A stretch of DNA of 21,435 nt, from positions 1 through 21,435 of the IMG/VR virus record IMGVR_UViG_3300043172_000001. One strand, given 5' to 3'. How positions within the stretch are numbered: the stretch's first letter is position 1; every line of letters starts with the position of its first letter. The translations under genes and the position numbers were made by a program. The notes below the pieces were generated by a model that did no database searches, was not told where the DNA came from, and saw nothing but the letters and a program-made list of their open reading frames with translations. Origin of the DNA: a virus. Below are positions 1 through 5,589 of the stretch, piece by piece.

Positions 1-35
1 AAGACCCTAACTACGCTAAGAAGAGTAAAAAATAA
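1..35 (+). CDS. 3' end of a basic protein gene (partial)
   Basis: Only the last ten codons are visible. Reading from base 3 the frame gives DPNYAKKSKK followed by TAA at 33-35, four bases before the next start codon. The Lys-rich C-terminus resembles the ends of the next genes, so this is probably another member of the left-end cluster of basic proteins. The choice of frame is an inference: the frame starting at base 2 meets a stop at once, and the frame starting at base 1 is open into the next gene. Confidence 0.5.
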   Translation, partial: DPNYAKKSKK

Positions 36-39
36 TATT

Positions 40-363
40 ATGCCTGATACAATAAAAAAATTTAGAAAAAGACACGCAAGGAATCTTGATAGAAATAAAT
101 CAGGGAGAAAAAGAACTGTATTAATGAGTGACTATACCGGTGGTGTAAACAATGAAAAAAATTATGTTGCCCCTACTATTACATTCAAAGGTAATGAAAA
201 AGAAAGACCTCAAACTTTTAATGAAGCATTAGCAGCAGGTGAAGTTTATGAATTTAGAAGAAAGAAACAAGCTGAAAGATTTGCTGCCGGGTCTTGGAAA
301 AAAGGTAAAGCAAAAAGAGATGCTATGAAAGCCTATAGACAAAGTAAAAAGAAGTCTTACTAA
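40..363 (+). CDS. Small Lys/Arg-rich phage protein, unknown function
   Basis: This 107-residue protein is strongly basic at both ends (residues 1-25 and 74-107), with a more neutral middle containing TFNEALAAGEVYEF at about 59-72. It has no signal peptide, TM segment or cysteine. The middle and the AERFAAGSWKKG stretch look like a small folded domain between basic tails. The start is the first ATG after the upstream stop, and the gene ends in TAATG shared with the next gene, so translation is probably coupled. The high charge suggests binding to nucleic acid or a place in the virion interior, but that is inference. I do not recognise the family with certainty. Confidence 0.8.
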   Translation: MPDTIKKFRKRHARNLDRNKSGRKRTVLMSDYTGGVNNEKNYVAPTITFKGNEKERPQTFNEALAAGEVYEFRRKKQAERFAAGSWKKGKAKRDAMKAYRQSKKKSY

Positions 364-608
364 TGGGAGCTTTAAAGAAGTGGAGAGATGAGAAGTGGGT
401 ACGAATAGGTACTGACGGTTCTATTAAGGGTGCTTGCGGTACAAGCAAGGATACTAAAAACCCTGACCGCTGTCTGCCACTTGCTAAGGCTAAGTCTATG
501 ACTAAAGCTGAGAGAGCATCTACTGCAAAGAAAAAGAAAAGGTCAAGTAAGACTGTTGTGTCTAACACCAAGAAAGGAAAAGTAACTAAAAAATATACTA
601 AAAGATAA
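363..608 (+). CDS. Small basic protein resembling DUF5872-type viral proteins
   Basis: An 81-residue protein with an N-terminal segment KKWRDEKWVRIGTDGSIKG, then two cysteines (GACGTS and DRCLP), the stretch LAKAKSMTKAERAST and a Lys-rich C-terminal tail from about residue 56. The arrangement W-V-x-I-G, C-G-x-S, P-x-C-x-P, AKAxSMT matches my memory of a domain of unknown function (DUF5872-like) in aquatic phages and some giant viruses. The two cysteines could form a disulphide or a metal site. It overlaps both neighbours by TAATG, so the three basic proteins are made together. Role in the cell or virion is unknown; the family match is from memory and unverified. Confidence 0.8.
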   Translation: MGALKKWRDEKWVRIGTDGSIKGACGTSKDTKNPDRCLPLAKAKSMTKAERASTAKKKKRSSKTVVSNTKKGKVTKKYTKR

Positions 609-898
609 TGGCTACGAAAAGTAAAATGAAGTGTAACGTAGTACGTTCAAGTACTAGACCAGGAAAGAAAAGAATGGTTAAGGCTTGCGAGAACGGCAAG
701 GAGAAGCTAATTCACTTTGGAGCAAAGGGTTACGGACATAATTACTCTGCTGCTGCCAGAAAGTCTTTTAAGGCTAGGCATAAATGTGGTACAGCTACCA
801 GTAAGCTGACTGCTAGATACTGGGCTTGTAAAAATTTATGGGCAGGAAAGGGAGGTTCGACTAAGAGTTCTCCGAAAAATAAAAAAGGAAAATATTAA
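608..898 (+). CDS. Small basic Cys-containing protein resembling DUF5754-type viral proteins
   Basis: A 96-residue, very basic protein with four cysteines (KCNVVRS, KACENGKEK, HKCGTATS and WACKNLW) and a conserved-looking core around residues 36-79: HFGAKGYGHNYS, AARKSFKARHKCG and KLTARYWACKNLWAG. This core is a pattern I recall from small phage and large-virus proteins of unknown function (DUF5754-like). The C-terminal 15 residues are a Gly/Ser/Lys tail. The paired cysteines and histidine (H-x-C, then W-x-C) could bind a metal ion, but spacing alone does not prove it. Its start overlaps the preceding stop as TAATG, and the next ORF begins at 900. Function unknown. Confidence 0.8.
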   Translation: MATKSKMKCNVVRSSTRPGKKRMVKACENGKEKLIHFGAKGYGHNYSAAARKSFKARHKCGTATSKLTARYWACKNLWAGKGGSTKSSPKNKKGKY

Positions 899-899
899 C

Positions 900-1043
900 A
901 TGGGAAGATTACTAGTAAAAATAGGGTTAAAGATTCAAAAAGGTTGGAGTGATTTTAAAACATGGTGGAACTTACAGATGTGTAAGCTAATGTTTGGAGA
1001 AAAATCATGTCCTAACAAGATATGTATTTGTAAAAAAAAGTAA
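900..1043 (+). CDS. 47-residue basic peptide with C-terminal Cys cluster
   Basis: The ORF starts with ATG one base after the upstream stop and encodes 47 residues ending in TAA. The product is basic, has an amphipathic, Trp-rich middle (WSDFKTWWNLQMCKLMFG, about 16-33) and a short Cys-rich end, SCPNKICICKKK. The packing (one base to each neighbour) supports it as a real gene although it is very short. The Trp-rich helix could associate with membrane or another protein; the C-x-C end resembles that of the next gene. Family unknown. Confidence 0.6.
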   Translation: MGRLLVKIGLKIQKGWSDFKTWWNLQMCKLMFGEKSCPNKICICKKK

Positions 1044-1044
1044 T

Positions 1045-1200
1045 ATGAAATCAAAAGGATTCGGGGACACGGTTGCTAAGATAACAAAGGCAACAGGAAT
1101 TAAAAAGGTTGTAGAAAAGGTTTCTGCAGCAACAGGTAAAGACTGCGGATGCAGCAAAAGACAAGATACATTAAATAGGGTTTTCCCATATAAAAAATAA
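1045..1200 (+). CDS. Small CGC-motif protein (51 aa), unknown function
   Basis: The frame is open from ATG 994, but that start would overlap the previous gene by 50 bases. The ATG at 1045, one base after that gene's stop, gives a 51-residue protein starting MKSKGFGDTVAK. It has a helical, basic body (KITKATGIKKVVEKV) and a C-terminal motif DCGCSKRQDTLNRVFPYKK. I recall this layout, GxGDT..KxTKATGIKK followed by CGCxKR and N-x-x-F-P-Y, from small proteins of flavobacterial phages, often near lysis genes. The paired cysteines suggest metal or disulphide chemistry. No function is known to me. Confidence 0.75.
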   Translation: MKSKGFGDTVAKITKATGIKKVVEKVSAATGKDCGCSKRQDTLNRVFPYKK

Positions 1201-1205
1201 AAAAA

Positions 1206-1472
1206 ATGGCATATCAAAAATTACAAGCTTCAAGAGCAGTGTTAGTTGTTCCTAGTGATACTGCAGAAATTCCTAATCCTGCAGCTCAAGACGGATTAGG
1301 TAACTACGGAAGTGTACTATACGTTGGAGTAGGAGGTAACTTAAGAGTTACTACTGTTGCAGGAGACGATGTTACTTTCGAAAATATTCAAAACGGATCC
1401 TTTGTGCCTGTTCAGGTAAAACAAGTTTTTGCTACAGGAACTAGTGCAGATAATATTATAGCATTATGGTAA
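1206..1472 (+). CDS. Small beta-rich virion protein, spike-base-like
   Basis: An 88-residue protein without signal or TM segment, predicted mostly beta. It begins MAYQKLQASRAVLVVPSD and ends FVPVQVKQVFATGTSADNII followed by ALW. The end pattern, F-x-P-V-x-V-x-x-V-x-ATGT-x-A-x-N-I-x-A-L-W, is one I associate with small structural proteins of marine phages and with the spike-base protein family of gene transfer agents (RCAP_rcc01079 type). If so it sits at a capsid vertex or baseplate as an attachment platform for spikes. The codons include many C-ending Asn/Tyr/Phe triplets, as in the capsid gene, which fits high expression. The family assignment is from memory and moderate. Confidence 0.7.
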   Translation: MAYQKLQASRAVLVVPSDTAEIPNPAAQDGLGNYGSVLYVGVGGNLRVTTVAGDDVTFENIQNGSFVPVQVKQVFATGTSADNIIALW

Positions 1473-1496
1473 TAGGAATAATAATAGCTATATAGC

Positions 1497-1571
1497 ATGT
1501 ACACACAAACAACAACCTTTCTAATAGATGATGTGGTGATTAACTACGTTTTTATTAAAAAAAAGAACTAA
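1497..1571 (+). CDS. Doubtful 24-residue ORF
   Basis: ATG at 1497 opens a 24-codon frame (MYTQTTTFLIDDVVINYVF, then IKKKN) whose TAA ends one base before the ATG of the holin-like gene. That tight spacing and the hydrophobic centre with a basic end would suit a tiny membrane or leader peptide, but such a short ORF can arise by chance. A 10-base palindrome, GCTATATAGC, lies directly before the ATG at 1487-1496. Confidence 0.25.
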   Translation: MYTQTTTFLIDDVVINYVFIKKKN

Positions 1572-1572
1572 A

Positions 1573-1905
1573 ATGATAGTAGAATTTTTTAAGATGAACT
1601 GGGATAACATTGTTATTGCTTTAGGCGGAGTCGGTGCTTATTTCGGAGGTTTAAAAATGAAAAGTATTAACGAAAAGAAAGCTGGAAGTGATGCAGTTGT
1701 TTCTATGCAATCTGCTTACAATGAATTTGTAATAGACCAGAAGGAAAGATACACAGAGTTAAAAGAAGAGTTGAATTACGTTAGAAGTGAATTAAAGTTG
1801 GTTAAGGAAGAAAGCCGAGATTTAAAGGAAGAAGTTAAAACCTGGAAAACAAAATACAATTCTTTAAAGAGAGAATTTGACAAATATAAAAGACTACACA
1901 AATAA
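1573..1905 (+). CDS. Single-TM coiled-coil protein, holin-like candidate
   Basis: The 110-residue product has one short Gly-rich hydrophobic segment, NIVIALGGVGAYFGGL at residues 12-27, followed by a long charged coiled-coil from about 50 to 108 (many Lys/Glu heptads such as LKEELNYVRSELKLVKEE). It lies directly upstream of, and overlaps by TAATG, a peptidoglycan peptidase gene, with a spanin-like gene after that. That order makes a holin or holin-accessory role likely: a small inner-membrane protein that oligomerises and permits lysis. The long soluble coiled coil is larger than in minimal holins, so a scaffold or antiholin-type role is also possible. Assignment rests on topology and context, not on a family motif. 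Confidence 0.8.
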   Translation: MIVEFFKMNWDNIVIALGGVGAYFGGLKMKSINEKKAGSDAVVSMQSAYNEFVIDQKERYTELKEELNYVRSELKLVKEESRDLKEEVKTWKTKYNSLKREFDKYKRLHK

Positions 1906-2300
1906 TGAAATTAACTGCTAATTTTACTTTAAGAGAATTTGAATGTAATGACGGAACGACTGTTCCTGAGAAGTATATTTCAAATGTCAATAAATTAGCT
2001 TATAACTTACAAGTGCTAAGGGATGAGTTGAAAAAACCTATTCATATAAACTCAGGGTACAGGCATCCAGCTTACAATAAGAGAATTGGAGGAGCTAAAT
2101 TTAGTCAACATCTAACTGCTTCTGCGAGTGATATTACCGTGAGGGATATTACACCAAAGAAATTAGCTAGAACTATCTTAAAACTCATTAAACAAGGCAA
2201 AATGACTGAGGGTGGAGTTGGTCTATACAATGGATTTGTTCACTACGATATTAGAGGAACAAAAGCAAGGTGGGATAACTCAAGTTTGTTTAATTTTTGA
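1905..2300 (+). CDS. Peptidase M15-family endolysin
   Basis: A 131-residue enzyme of the M15 (Peptidase_M15_3) type, predicted to cut peptide crosslinks in host peptidoglycan during lysis. The zinc site is visible: SQHLTASASD gives His69 and Asp76, and GFVHYDIRG gives His113. Upstream, INSGYRHPAYNKRIGG (about 48-63) is the usual family block. In the SxHxxGxAxD signature the Gly is Ala here (residue 72), a mild change that keeps the metal ligands. Length is normal for a single-domain phage M15 enzyme, and there is no signal peptide, so it probably reaches the cell wall through the holin. It overlaps the upstream gene by TAATG and is followed by the spanin-like gene. Confidence 0.9.
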   Translation: MKLTANFTLREFECNDGTTVPEKYISNVNKLAYNLQVLRDELKKPIHINSGYRHPAYNKRIGGAKFSQHLTASASDITVRDITPKKLARTILKLIKQGKMTEGGVGLYNGFVHYDIRGTKARWDNSSLFNF

Positions 2301-2318
2301 AAAAAAATAAAATAAAAT

Positions 2319-2723
2319 ATGAAACTAACAAGCATAATACTAATAATTTTCATATTTATTTCTTGCAGTCCTATTCAAAGGCATGCTCGGATAGTTAAAA
2401 AGTTTCCTTACGTTCATAGGGTAGATAGTGTTAAATTAATTGATACGATTAGGATAAACACGAATAAGGTTATTTTAGACACTGTAGTGCATAAAAATTA
2501 CTTACTCGACACAATTGTACTGACCAAAGATAATCTTACCGTAAAGGTTCTTAGATTCAGGGATTCGATATATATTAACGGAGAATGCGACACTATATTT
2601 GTTGAGAAAATAATTGAACGAAATATTCCAGTGAAGTATTACAAAGAAAATAAAAAGAATACATTTTACTGGCAAATTTTTGCTGTAATTTTGATATTAA
2701 TAATCATATATACTAAAAGATAA
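2319..2723 (+). CDS. Predicted unimolecular spanin (lipoprotein with C-terminal TM)
   Basis: The 134-residue protein begins with a lipoprotein signal, MKLTSIILIIFIFISC, with the lipidated Cys at position 16. The middle (about 20-112) is a soluble stretch rich in Val, Ile and Asp, with repeated D-T-I/V motifs (LIDTIRI, LDTVV, LDTIVL, CDTIFVEK), probably beta-stranded. It ends with a single TM helix, about residues 116-131, and a short basic tail. A lipid anchor in the outer membrane plus a C-terminal TM in the inner membrane is the layout of u-spanins such as T1 gp11, which fuse the two membranes in the last step of lysis. Its place right after holin-like and endolysin genes supports this. It is inferred from topology; I know no sequence motif for it. 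Confidence 0.75.
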   Translation: MKLTSIILIIFIFISCSPIQRHARIVKKFPYVHRVDSVKLIDTIRINTNKVILDTVVHKNYLLDTIVLTKDNLTVKVLRFRDSIYINGECDTIFVEKIIERNIPVKYYKENKKNTFYWQIFAVILILIIIYTKR

Positions 2724-2733
2724 TTTTTAGTAT
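2710..2733. promoter_or_regulatory. Inverted repeat overlapping promoter box (possible operator)
   Basis: ATACTAAAA (2710-2718) and TTTTAGTAT (2725-2733) form a perfect 9-base inverted repeat around a 6-base centre. The right arm overlaps the first three bases of the -7 box at 2731-2738. It could be a repressor or activator site, or an A/T-only hairpin at the end of the lysis operon. Confidence 0.35.
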
Positions 2734-2738
2734 CTTTG
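2731..2738 (+). promoter_or_regulatory. Bacteroidota-type -7 promoter box (TATCTTTG)
   Basis: TATCTTTG matches the Bacteroidota -7 consensus TAnnTTTG and lies 22 bases before the ATG of the first fibre gene, in a short gap between genes. No TTTG at the expected -33 spacing is visible, so it is either weak or uses another upstream signal. Confidence 0.5.
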
Positions 2739-2760
2739 TATAGTTTTAAAATAAAAAGAC

Positions 2761-3729
2761 ATGGCAATAATACCTGGAGGAAAAAGATTTATAGGAATAT
2801 CAGAGAGTGTAGACTTAAAAGAAAAAAAGTCAGCACTAATAAATTCAAAGACTGAACCGTACACAATGTCGGACATTGTAGATACTGTAGCAGCAAGTGG
2901 AGGTGGCGGTAAGTTTGTTGATGGAACGAACCCTTTAGACGCAGTTTACACAACTGGTAATGTAGGAATCGGAACAACAACACCAACTGAAGCTTTACAA
3001 GTAGTAGGAAAAATATCATTAAACGATGGTGGAAACTCTGTATATTTAGGAGAAAGTGCTGGTACAAATGATGTTACTGCGAACAATAGAAACGTAGGTA
3101 TTGGTGGAGAAGCATTGGATGCAAACACAACTGGAGTTAGTAACGTAGCTATCGGTTATCAATCCTTACGTCTTAACACAAATGGAGCTCAAAATGCATC
3201 GGTTGGAACTTTTTCTTTATGGAGCAATGTAGGAGGAGTAAGTAACACAGCTATTGGTTATCAGTCATTATTTTTTAACACAACAGGAAGTAATAACGTA
3301 GCAAGTGGATTACGTTCATTACGTTCTAATACATCCGCAAGTAGCAACGTAGCAATTGGATACGAAGCATTAAGTGATACCACGATTGGAAATAACAATG
3401 TAGCTTTAGGTACTCAGGCTGGGGATGTTAACACGACTGGAGAGAACAATGTTTTTTTAGGTACTCAGGCTGGGGATATTAACACGACTGGAGCGAATAA
3501 TGTTTTTTTAGGTGCTGGGTCAGGACCATTAAATATAAGTCAATCTAATCAGATTGTGATAGGATATCAAGCAGTAGGGAATGGAAGTAATACTGTAACG
3601 ATAGGAAATCCTAGTATAGTTGCAACTGTACTTAGAGGTACTTTAAACTTAGCTAACTTGCCAACTTCAGCTACTGGATTAAGTGCTGGAGATGTTTGGA
3701 GAAGTGGGAATGATTTAAAAATAGTATAA
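2761..3729 (+). CDS. Phage tail fibre with YadA-head-like repeats (paralogue 1)
   Basis: A 322-residue, probably trimeric fibre. Residues 1-46 are a short attachment-type N-terminus, followed by a Gly4 hinge (47-50) and KFVDGTNPLDAVYT. Next comes GNVGIGTTTPTEALQVVGKI, widespread in Bacteroidota surface and fibre proteins. From about 95 to 270 run degenerate 15-24 residue repeats of the form NxAIGxxAL..NTTGxx, typical of the beta-roll of trimeric autotransporter heads. The C-terminal 50 residues (QSNQIVIGYQAV, GNGSNTVTIGN, then GLSAGDVWRSGNDLKIV) match the end of the 7126 gene. No signal peptide. The protein probably binds or displays a receptor-binding tip. A -7 promoter box precedes it, so it may start its own transcript. 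Confidence 0.85.
   Translation: MAIIPGGKRFIGISESVDLKEKKSALINSKTEPYTMSDIVDTVAASGGGGKFVDGTNPLDAVYTTGNVGIGTTTPTEALQVVGKISLNDGGNSVYLGESAGTNDVTANNRNVGIGGEALDANTTGVSNVAIGYQSLRLNTNGAQNASVGTFSLWSNVGGVSNTAIGYQSLFFNTTGSNNVASGLRSLRSNTSASSNVAIGYEALSDTTIGNNNVALGTQAGDVNTTGENNVFLGTQAGDINTTGANNVFLGAGSGPLNISQSNQIVIGYQAVGNGSNTVTIGNPSIVATVLRGTLNLANLPTSATGLSAGDVWRSGNDLKIV
3405..3506 (+). repeat. 51-base in-frame tandem duplication in fibre gene
   Basis: Two neighbouring units, starting at 3405 and 3456, are nearly identical in DNA over TTTAGGTACTCAGGCTGGGG and on to AACACGACTGGAG, encoding LGTQAGDVNTTGEN and LGTQAGDINTTGAN. A third, diverged unit starts at 3507. The DNA identity is much higher than between other repeats of the gene, which points to a recent duplication that kept the frame (17 codons). 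Confidence 0.85.
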
Positions 3730-3742
3730 AAAACATAAAAAT

Positions 3743-3955
3743 ATGACATCAGAAGAAGTACAACAAAGCATATCTGCAGCTTACGATAGCGTAAATATTA
3801 TCAACGAAATGATATTAATAGAATCACCAACAGAAGATGATTTAGATATTATTAGAAGAAACAAGGAGCATCTTTCAATAATGATGGCTAAAACTTGGTT
3901 TGCTAAAGCTTTAACGTCTGAACAGACTGCAGAAATAAATAGTGTATCTTTGTAA
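3743..3955 (+). CDS. Small acidic helical protein between fibre genes
   Basis: A 70-residue, acidic, all-helical protein (MTSEEVQQSISAAYDSVNII, then EDDLDIIRRNKEHLSIMMAK and TWFAKALTSEQTAEINSVSL). It has no signal, TM or cysteine. The R-N-x-E-H-L-x-I-M-x-AK-x-W-F motif with a following ALTxEQ is a pattern I recall from small proteins located beside tail-fibre genes of aquatic phages. The position suggests a fibre-assembly or accessory role, but that is inference. The stop overlaps a -7 promoter box at 3945-3952. Confidence 0.75.
   Translation: MTSEEVQQSISAAYDSVNIINEMILIESPTEDDLDIIRRNKEHLSIMMAKTWFAKALTSEQTAEINSVSL
3945..3952 (+). promoter_or_regulatory. Bacteroidota-type -7 promoter box (TATCTTTG)
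   Basis: TATCTTTG lies 18 bases before the ATG of the 3971 gene. It falls inside the last codons of the upstream gene (coding Ser-Leu), so chance is a real possibility; the identical 8-mer and similar spacing to the other boxes are what support it. No -33 TTTG at normal spacing. Confidence 0.35.
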
Positions 3956-3970
3956 TTAAAAGAGATTACT

Positions 3971-4687
3971 ATGGGTAAAATAAGTCAATATACGAATGAC
4001 ACGGAAGTTGTGGGCTCTGACAGGTGGATTGGAACTGATTCACAGTCTAATAATTCTACTAAAAACTTTACAGCCCAAAAGGTAGCTAACTTTTTGAATG
4101 ATCAGAATCGTATTGACAATCCTGATTTACATTATAAGTTTCAAAATAAAACCGCTTTAGATACTAGAGACTCAGGAACAATATCTTTTGAAAATTCATT
4201 AGGGTCCTCAGTTCCTTTTAGTTCTGTATCTACATTTATGTTAAGCGAAAGACTGCTAGGAAATTCGTCAGATGTAAGTTCTTTTTATACTAATCCACTT
4301 ATAGGTGCTACCGTAATGATTAGTAATGGTAGTAATGTTTCTCAGTTTGGAATATACAAATGGGATTCATCGGTTCAAAATGTATTAGAACCTACATTCT
4401 ACGATATAGGATTAACCTATGCTACAGGGAACGGAAACTTAGTAAATAATAACAATTATATAGTTTCAATACTTTCTTATGGAGCAACTGGAGATAAAAA
4501 CTTTGTGTTTACTCAGACCGTAGCTTCTAACACTTGGACTATCAACCACACACTAGATAAATTTCCTTCGGTATCCGTTGTAGATTCAGCAGGAACTGAG
4601 GTGTTTGGTCAGGTACAATACGTAAACTTATCAAAAATAACCATAACATTTTCTTCAGCATTTGCAGGAGAGGCATTTTTAAACTAA
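3971..4687 (+). CDS. Fibre or receptor-binding protein with MGKIS N-terminal module
   Basis: The 238-residue protein starts with a module MGKISQYTNDTEVVGSDRWI, GTDSQSNNSTKNFTAQKVAN, shared in outline with the 8941 gene (MGKIS.Y.....V...D..VGTD...N.TK). The middle (about 60-170) is beta-rich and unassigned. The C-terminal 65 residues, from FVFTQTVASNTWTINHTLDK to FSSAFAGEAFLN, are a common tip domain of phage fibres (W-T-I-x-H-x-L-x-K-x-P-S-V-x-V-x-D-x-x-G, ending A-x-L-N). No signal peptide or TM. It is therefore a modular tail-fibre or tail-tip protein; the receptor cannot be told. A promoter box precedes it and the next fibre gene starts five bases after its stop. Confidence 0.75.
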   Translation: MGKISQYTNDTEVVGSDRWIGTDSQSNNSTKNFTAQKVANFLNDQNRIDNPDLHYKFQNKTALDTRDSGTISFENSLGSSVPFSSVSTFMLSERLLGNSSDVSSFYTNPLIGATVMISNGSNVSQFGIYKWDSSVQNVLEPTFYDIGLTYATGNGNLVNNNNYIVSILSYGATGDKNFVFTQTVASNTWTINHTLDKFPSVSVVDSAGTEVFGQVQYVNLSKITITFSSAFAGEAFLN

Positions 4688-4691
4688 AACA

Positions 4692-5588
4692 ATGGCAATA
4701 AAGTATCTAAACAACGTTTCGTTAGAGAATAATGAAATACAGAACGTAAAAATTCAAAATCTAGCATCAGACCCTGTAGTATCAGGTCAAGGACAGCTTA
4801 TTTTTAATACAGCTTCAACAGCTCTTAAATACTATGACGGTACTAGTTGGATATCTGTAGGGAGTTCTTCGGGTACTGTTACTTCTGTAGCAACAGGAGA
4901 GGGATTAACAGGAGGAACAATAAGCACTTCTGGAACGATAAGTTTAAAAAATGCTGCGGCATTTACAAACAATGCTATATTGAAATGGGATAATACTGGA
5001 ACTCAATTTATTGACTCCTCTATAGTGGATAGCGGAACTAATGTTACGATAACAGGAGGGTTAACTGTTACTGGTACTATAACAGGTACTGTAAGTACAG
5101 CAACTGCTTTAGCTACAGCTAGAAACTTCTCTATATCTGGAGATATGACATCGCCTACTGTTGCATTTGATGGAACTGCGAATGTTGTATTATCGAGTAC
5201 TTTAGCGACTGTTAACTCTAATGTAGGGACTTTTGGAACTGCATCATCTGTAGGGACTTTTACTGTAAATGGTAAAGGACTTATTACTGCAGCTTCTAGT
5301 ACGACTATAGCGATAACAGCATCACAGGTTACAGATTTTGCGACTGCTGTTGATACTGAGGTTGCAACAAGGGAGTTTGCTGCTAATATAGGAAATGGTA
5401 GTTTAACATCATACGTTGTTACTCATAATTTAGCTACTAGAGATGTTGCTGTTCAGTGTTACAATGCAACAACATTTGAGACAGTTTTTTTAAGTGTTGA
5501 AAGAACTACAACTAATACAATCACTCTGGCGACTACGGTTGCTCTTGCTACAGCAGCAGTTAGAGTAATAGTAACTAAAATAGGATAA
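4692..5588 (+). CDS. Tail fibre protein, Thr/Ser-rich shaft
   Basis: The 298-residue fibre begins with a module common in phage fibres, MAIKYLNNVSLENNEIQNVK, with GQLIFNTASTALKYYDGTSW at about 36-55. It continues with GTVTSVATGEGLTGGTISTS, a repetitive Thr/Ser/Gly/Ala shaft (about 60-225) and a C-terminal tip from about 233: IGNGSLTSYVVTHNLATRDV, VQCYNA, RVIVTKIG. The tip pattern G-x-G-x-x-T-S-x-x-V-x-H-N-L-x-T-R-D-V recurs in phage tail fibres. No catalytic motif. Low sequence complexity makes the shaft impossible to assign more closely. It lies between two other fibre genes, two bases from the next start. Confidence 0.8.
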   Translation: MAIKYLNNVSLENNEIQNVKIQNLASDPVVSGQGQLIFNTASTALKYYDGTSWISVGSSSGTVTSVATGEGLTGGTISTSGTISLKNAAAFTNNAILKWDNTGTQFIDSSIVDSGTNVTITGGLTVTGTITGTVSTATALATARNFSISGDMTSPTVAFDGTANVVLSSTLATVNSNVGTFGTASSVGTFTVNGKGLITAASSTTIAITASQVTDFATAVDTEVATREFAANIGNGSLTSYVVTHNLATRDVAVQCYNATTFETVFLSVERTTTNTITLATTVALATAAVRVIVTKIG

Positions 5589-5589
5589 T

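Noticed and set aside
323-571. Minus-strand ORF of 82 codons
   Set aside because: Antisense to two overlapping, well-packed + strand genes; hydrophobic product explained by complementing Lys/Ser codons.
994-1044. Upstream ATG 994 as the start of the CGC-motif gene
   Set aside because: Would overlap the 900-1043 gene by 50 bases and add a poorly conserved-looking extension; ATG 1045 gives one-base spacing like its neighbours.
1487-1496. GCTATATAGC palindrome
   Set aside because: Ten bases with an alternating A/T core; no link to a promoter box or terminator T-run, so not called a regulatory site.
2789-3128. Two minus-strand ORFs across the first fibre gene
   Set aside because: Low-complexity Leu/His-rich translations of the antisense of a repetitive fibre gene; no spacing or start signal.
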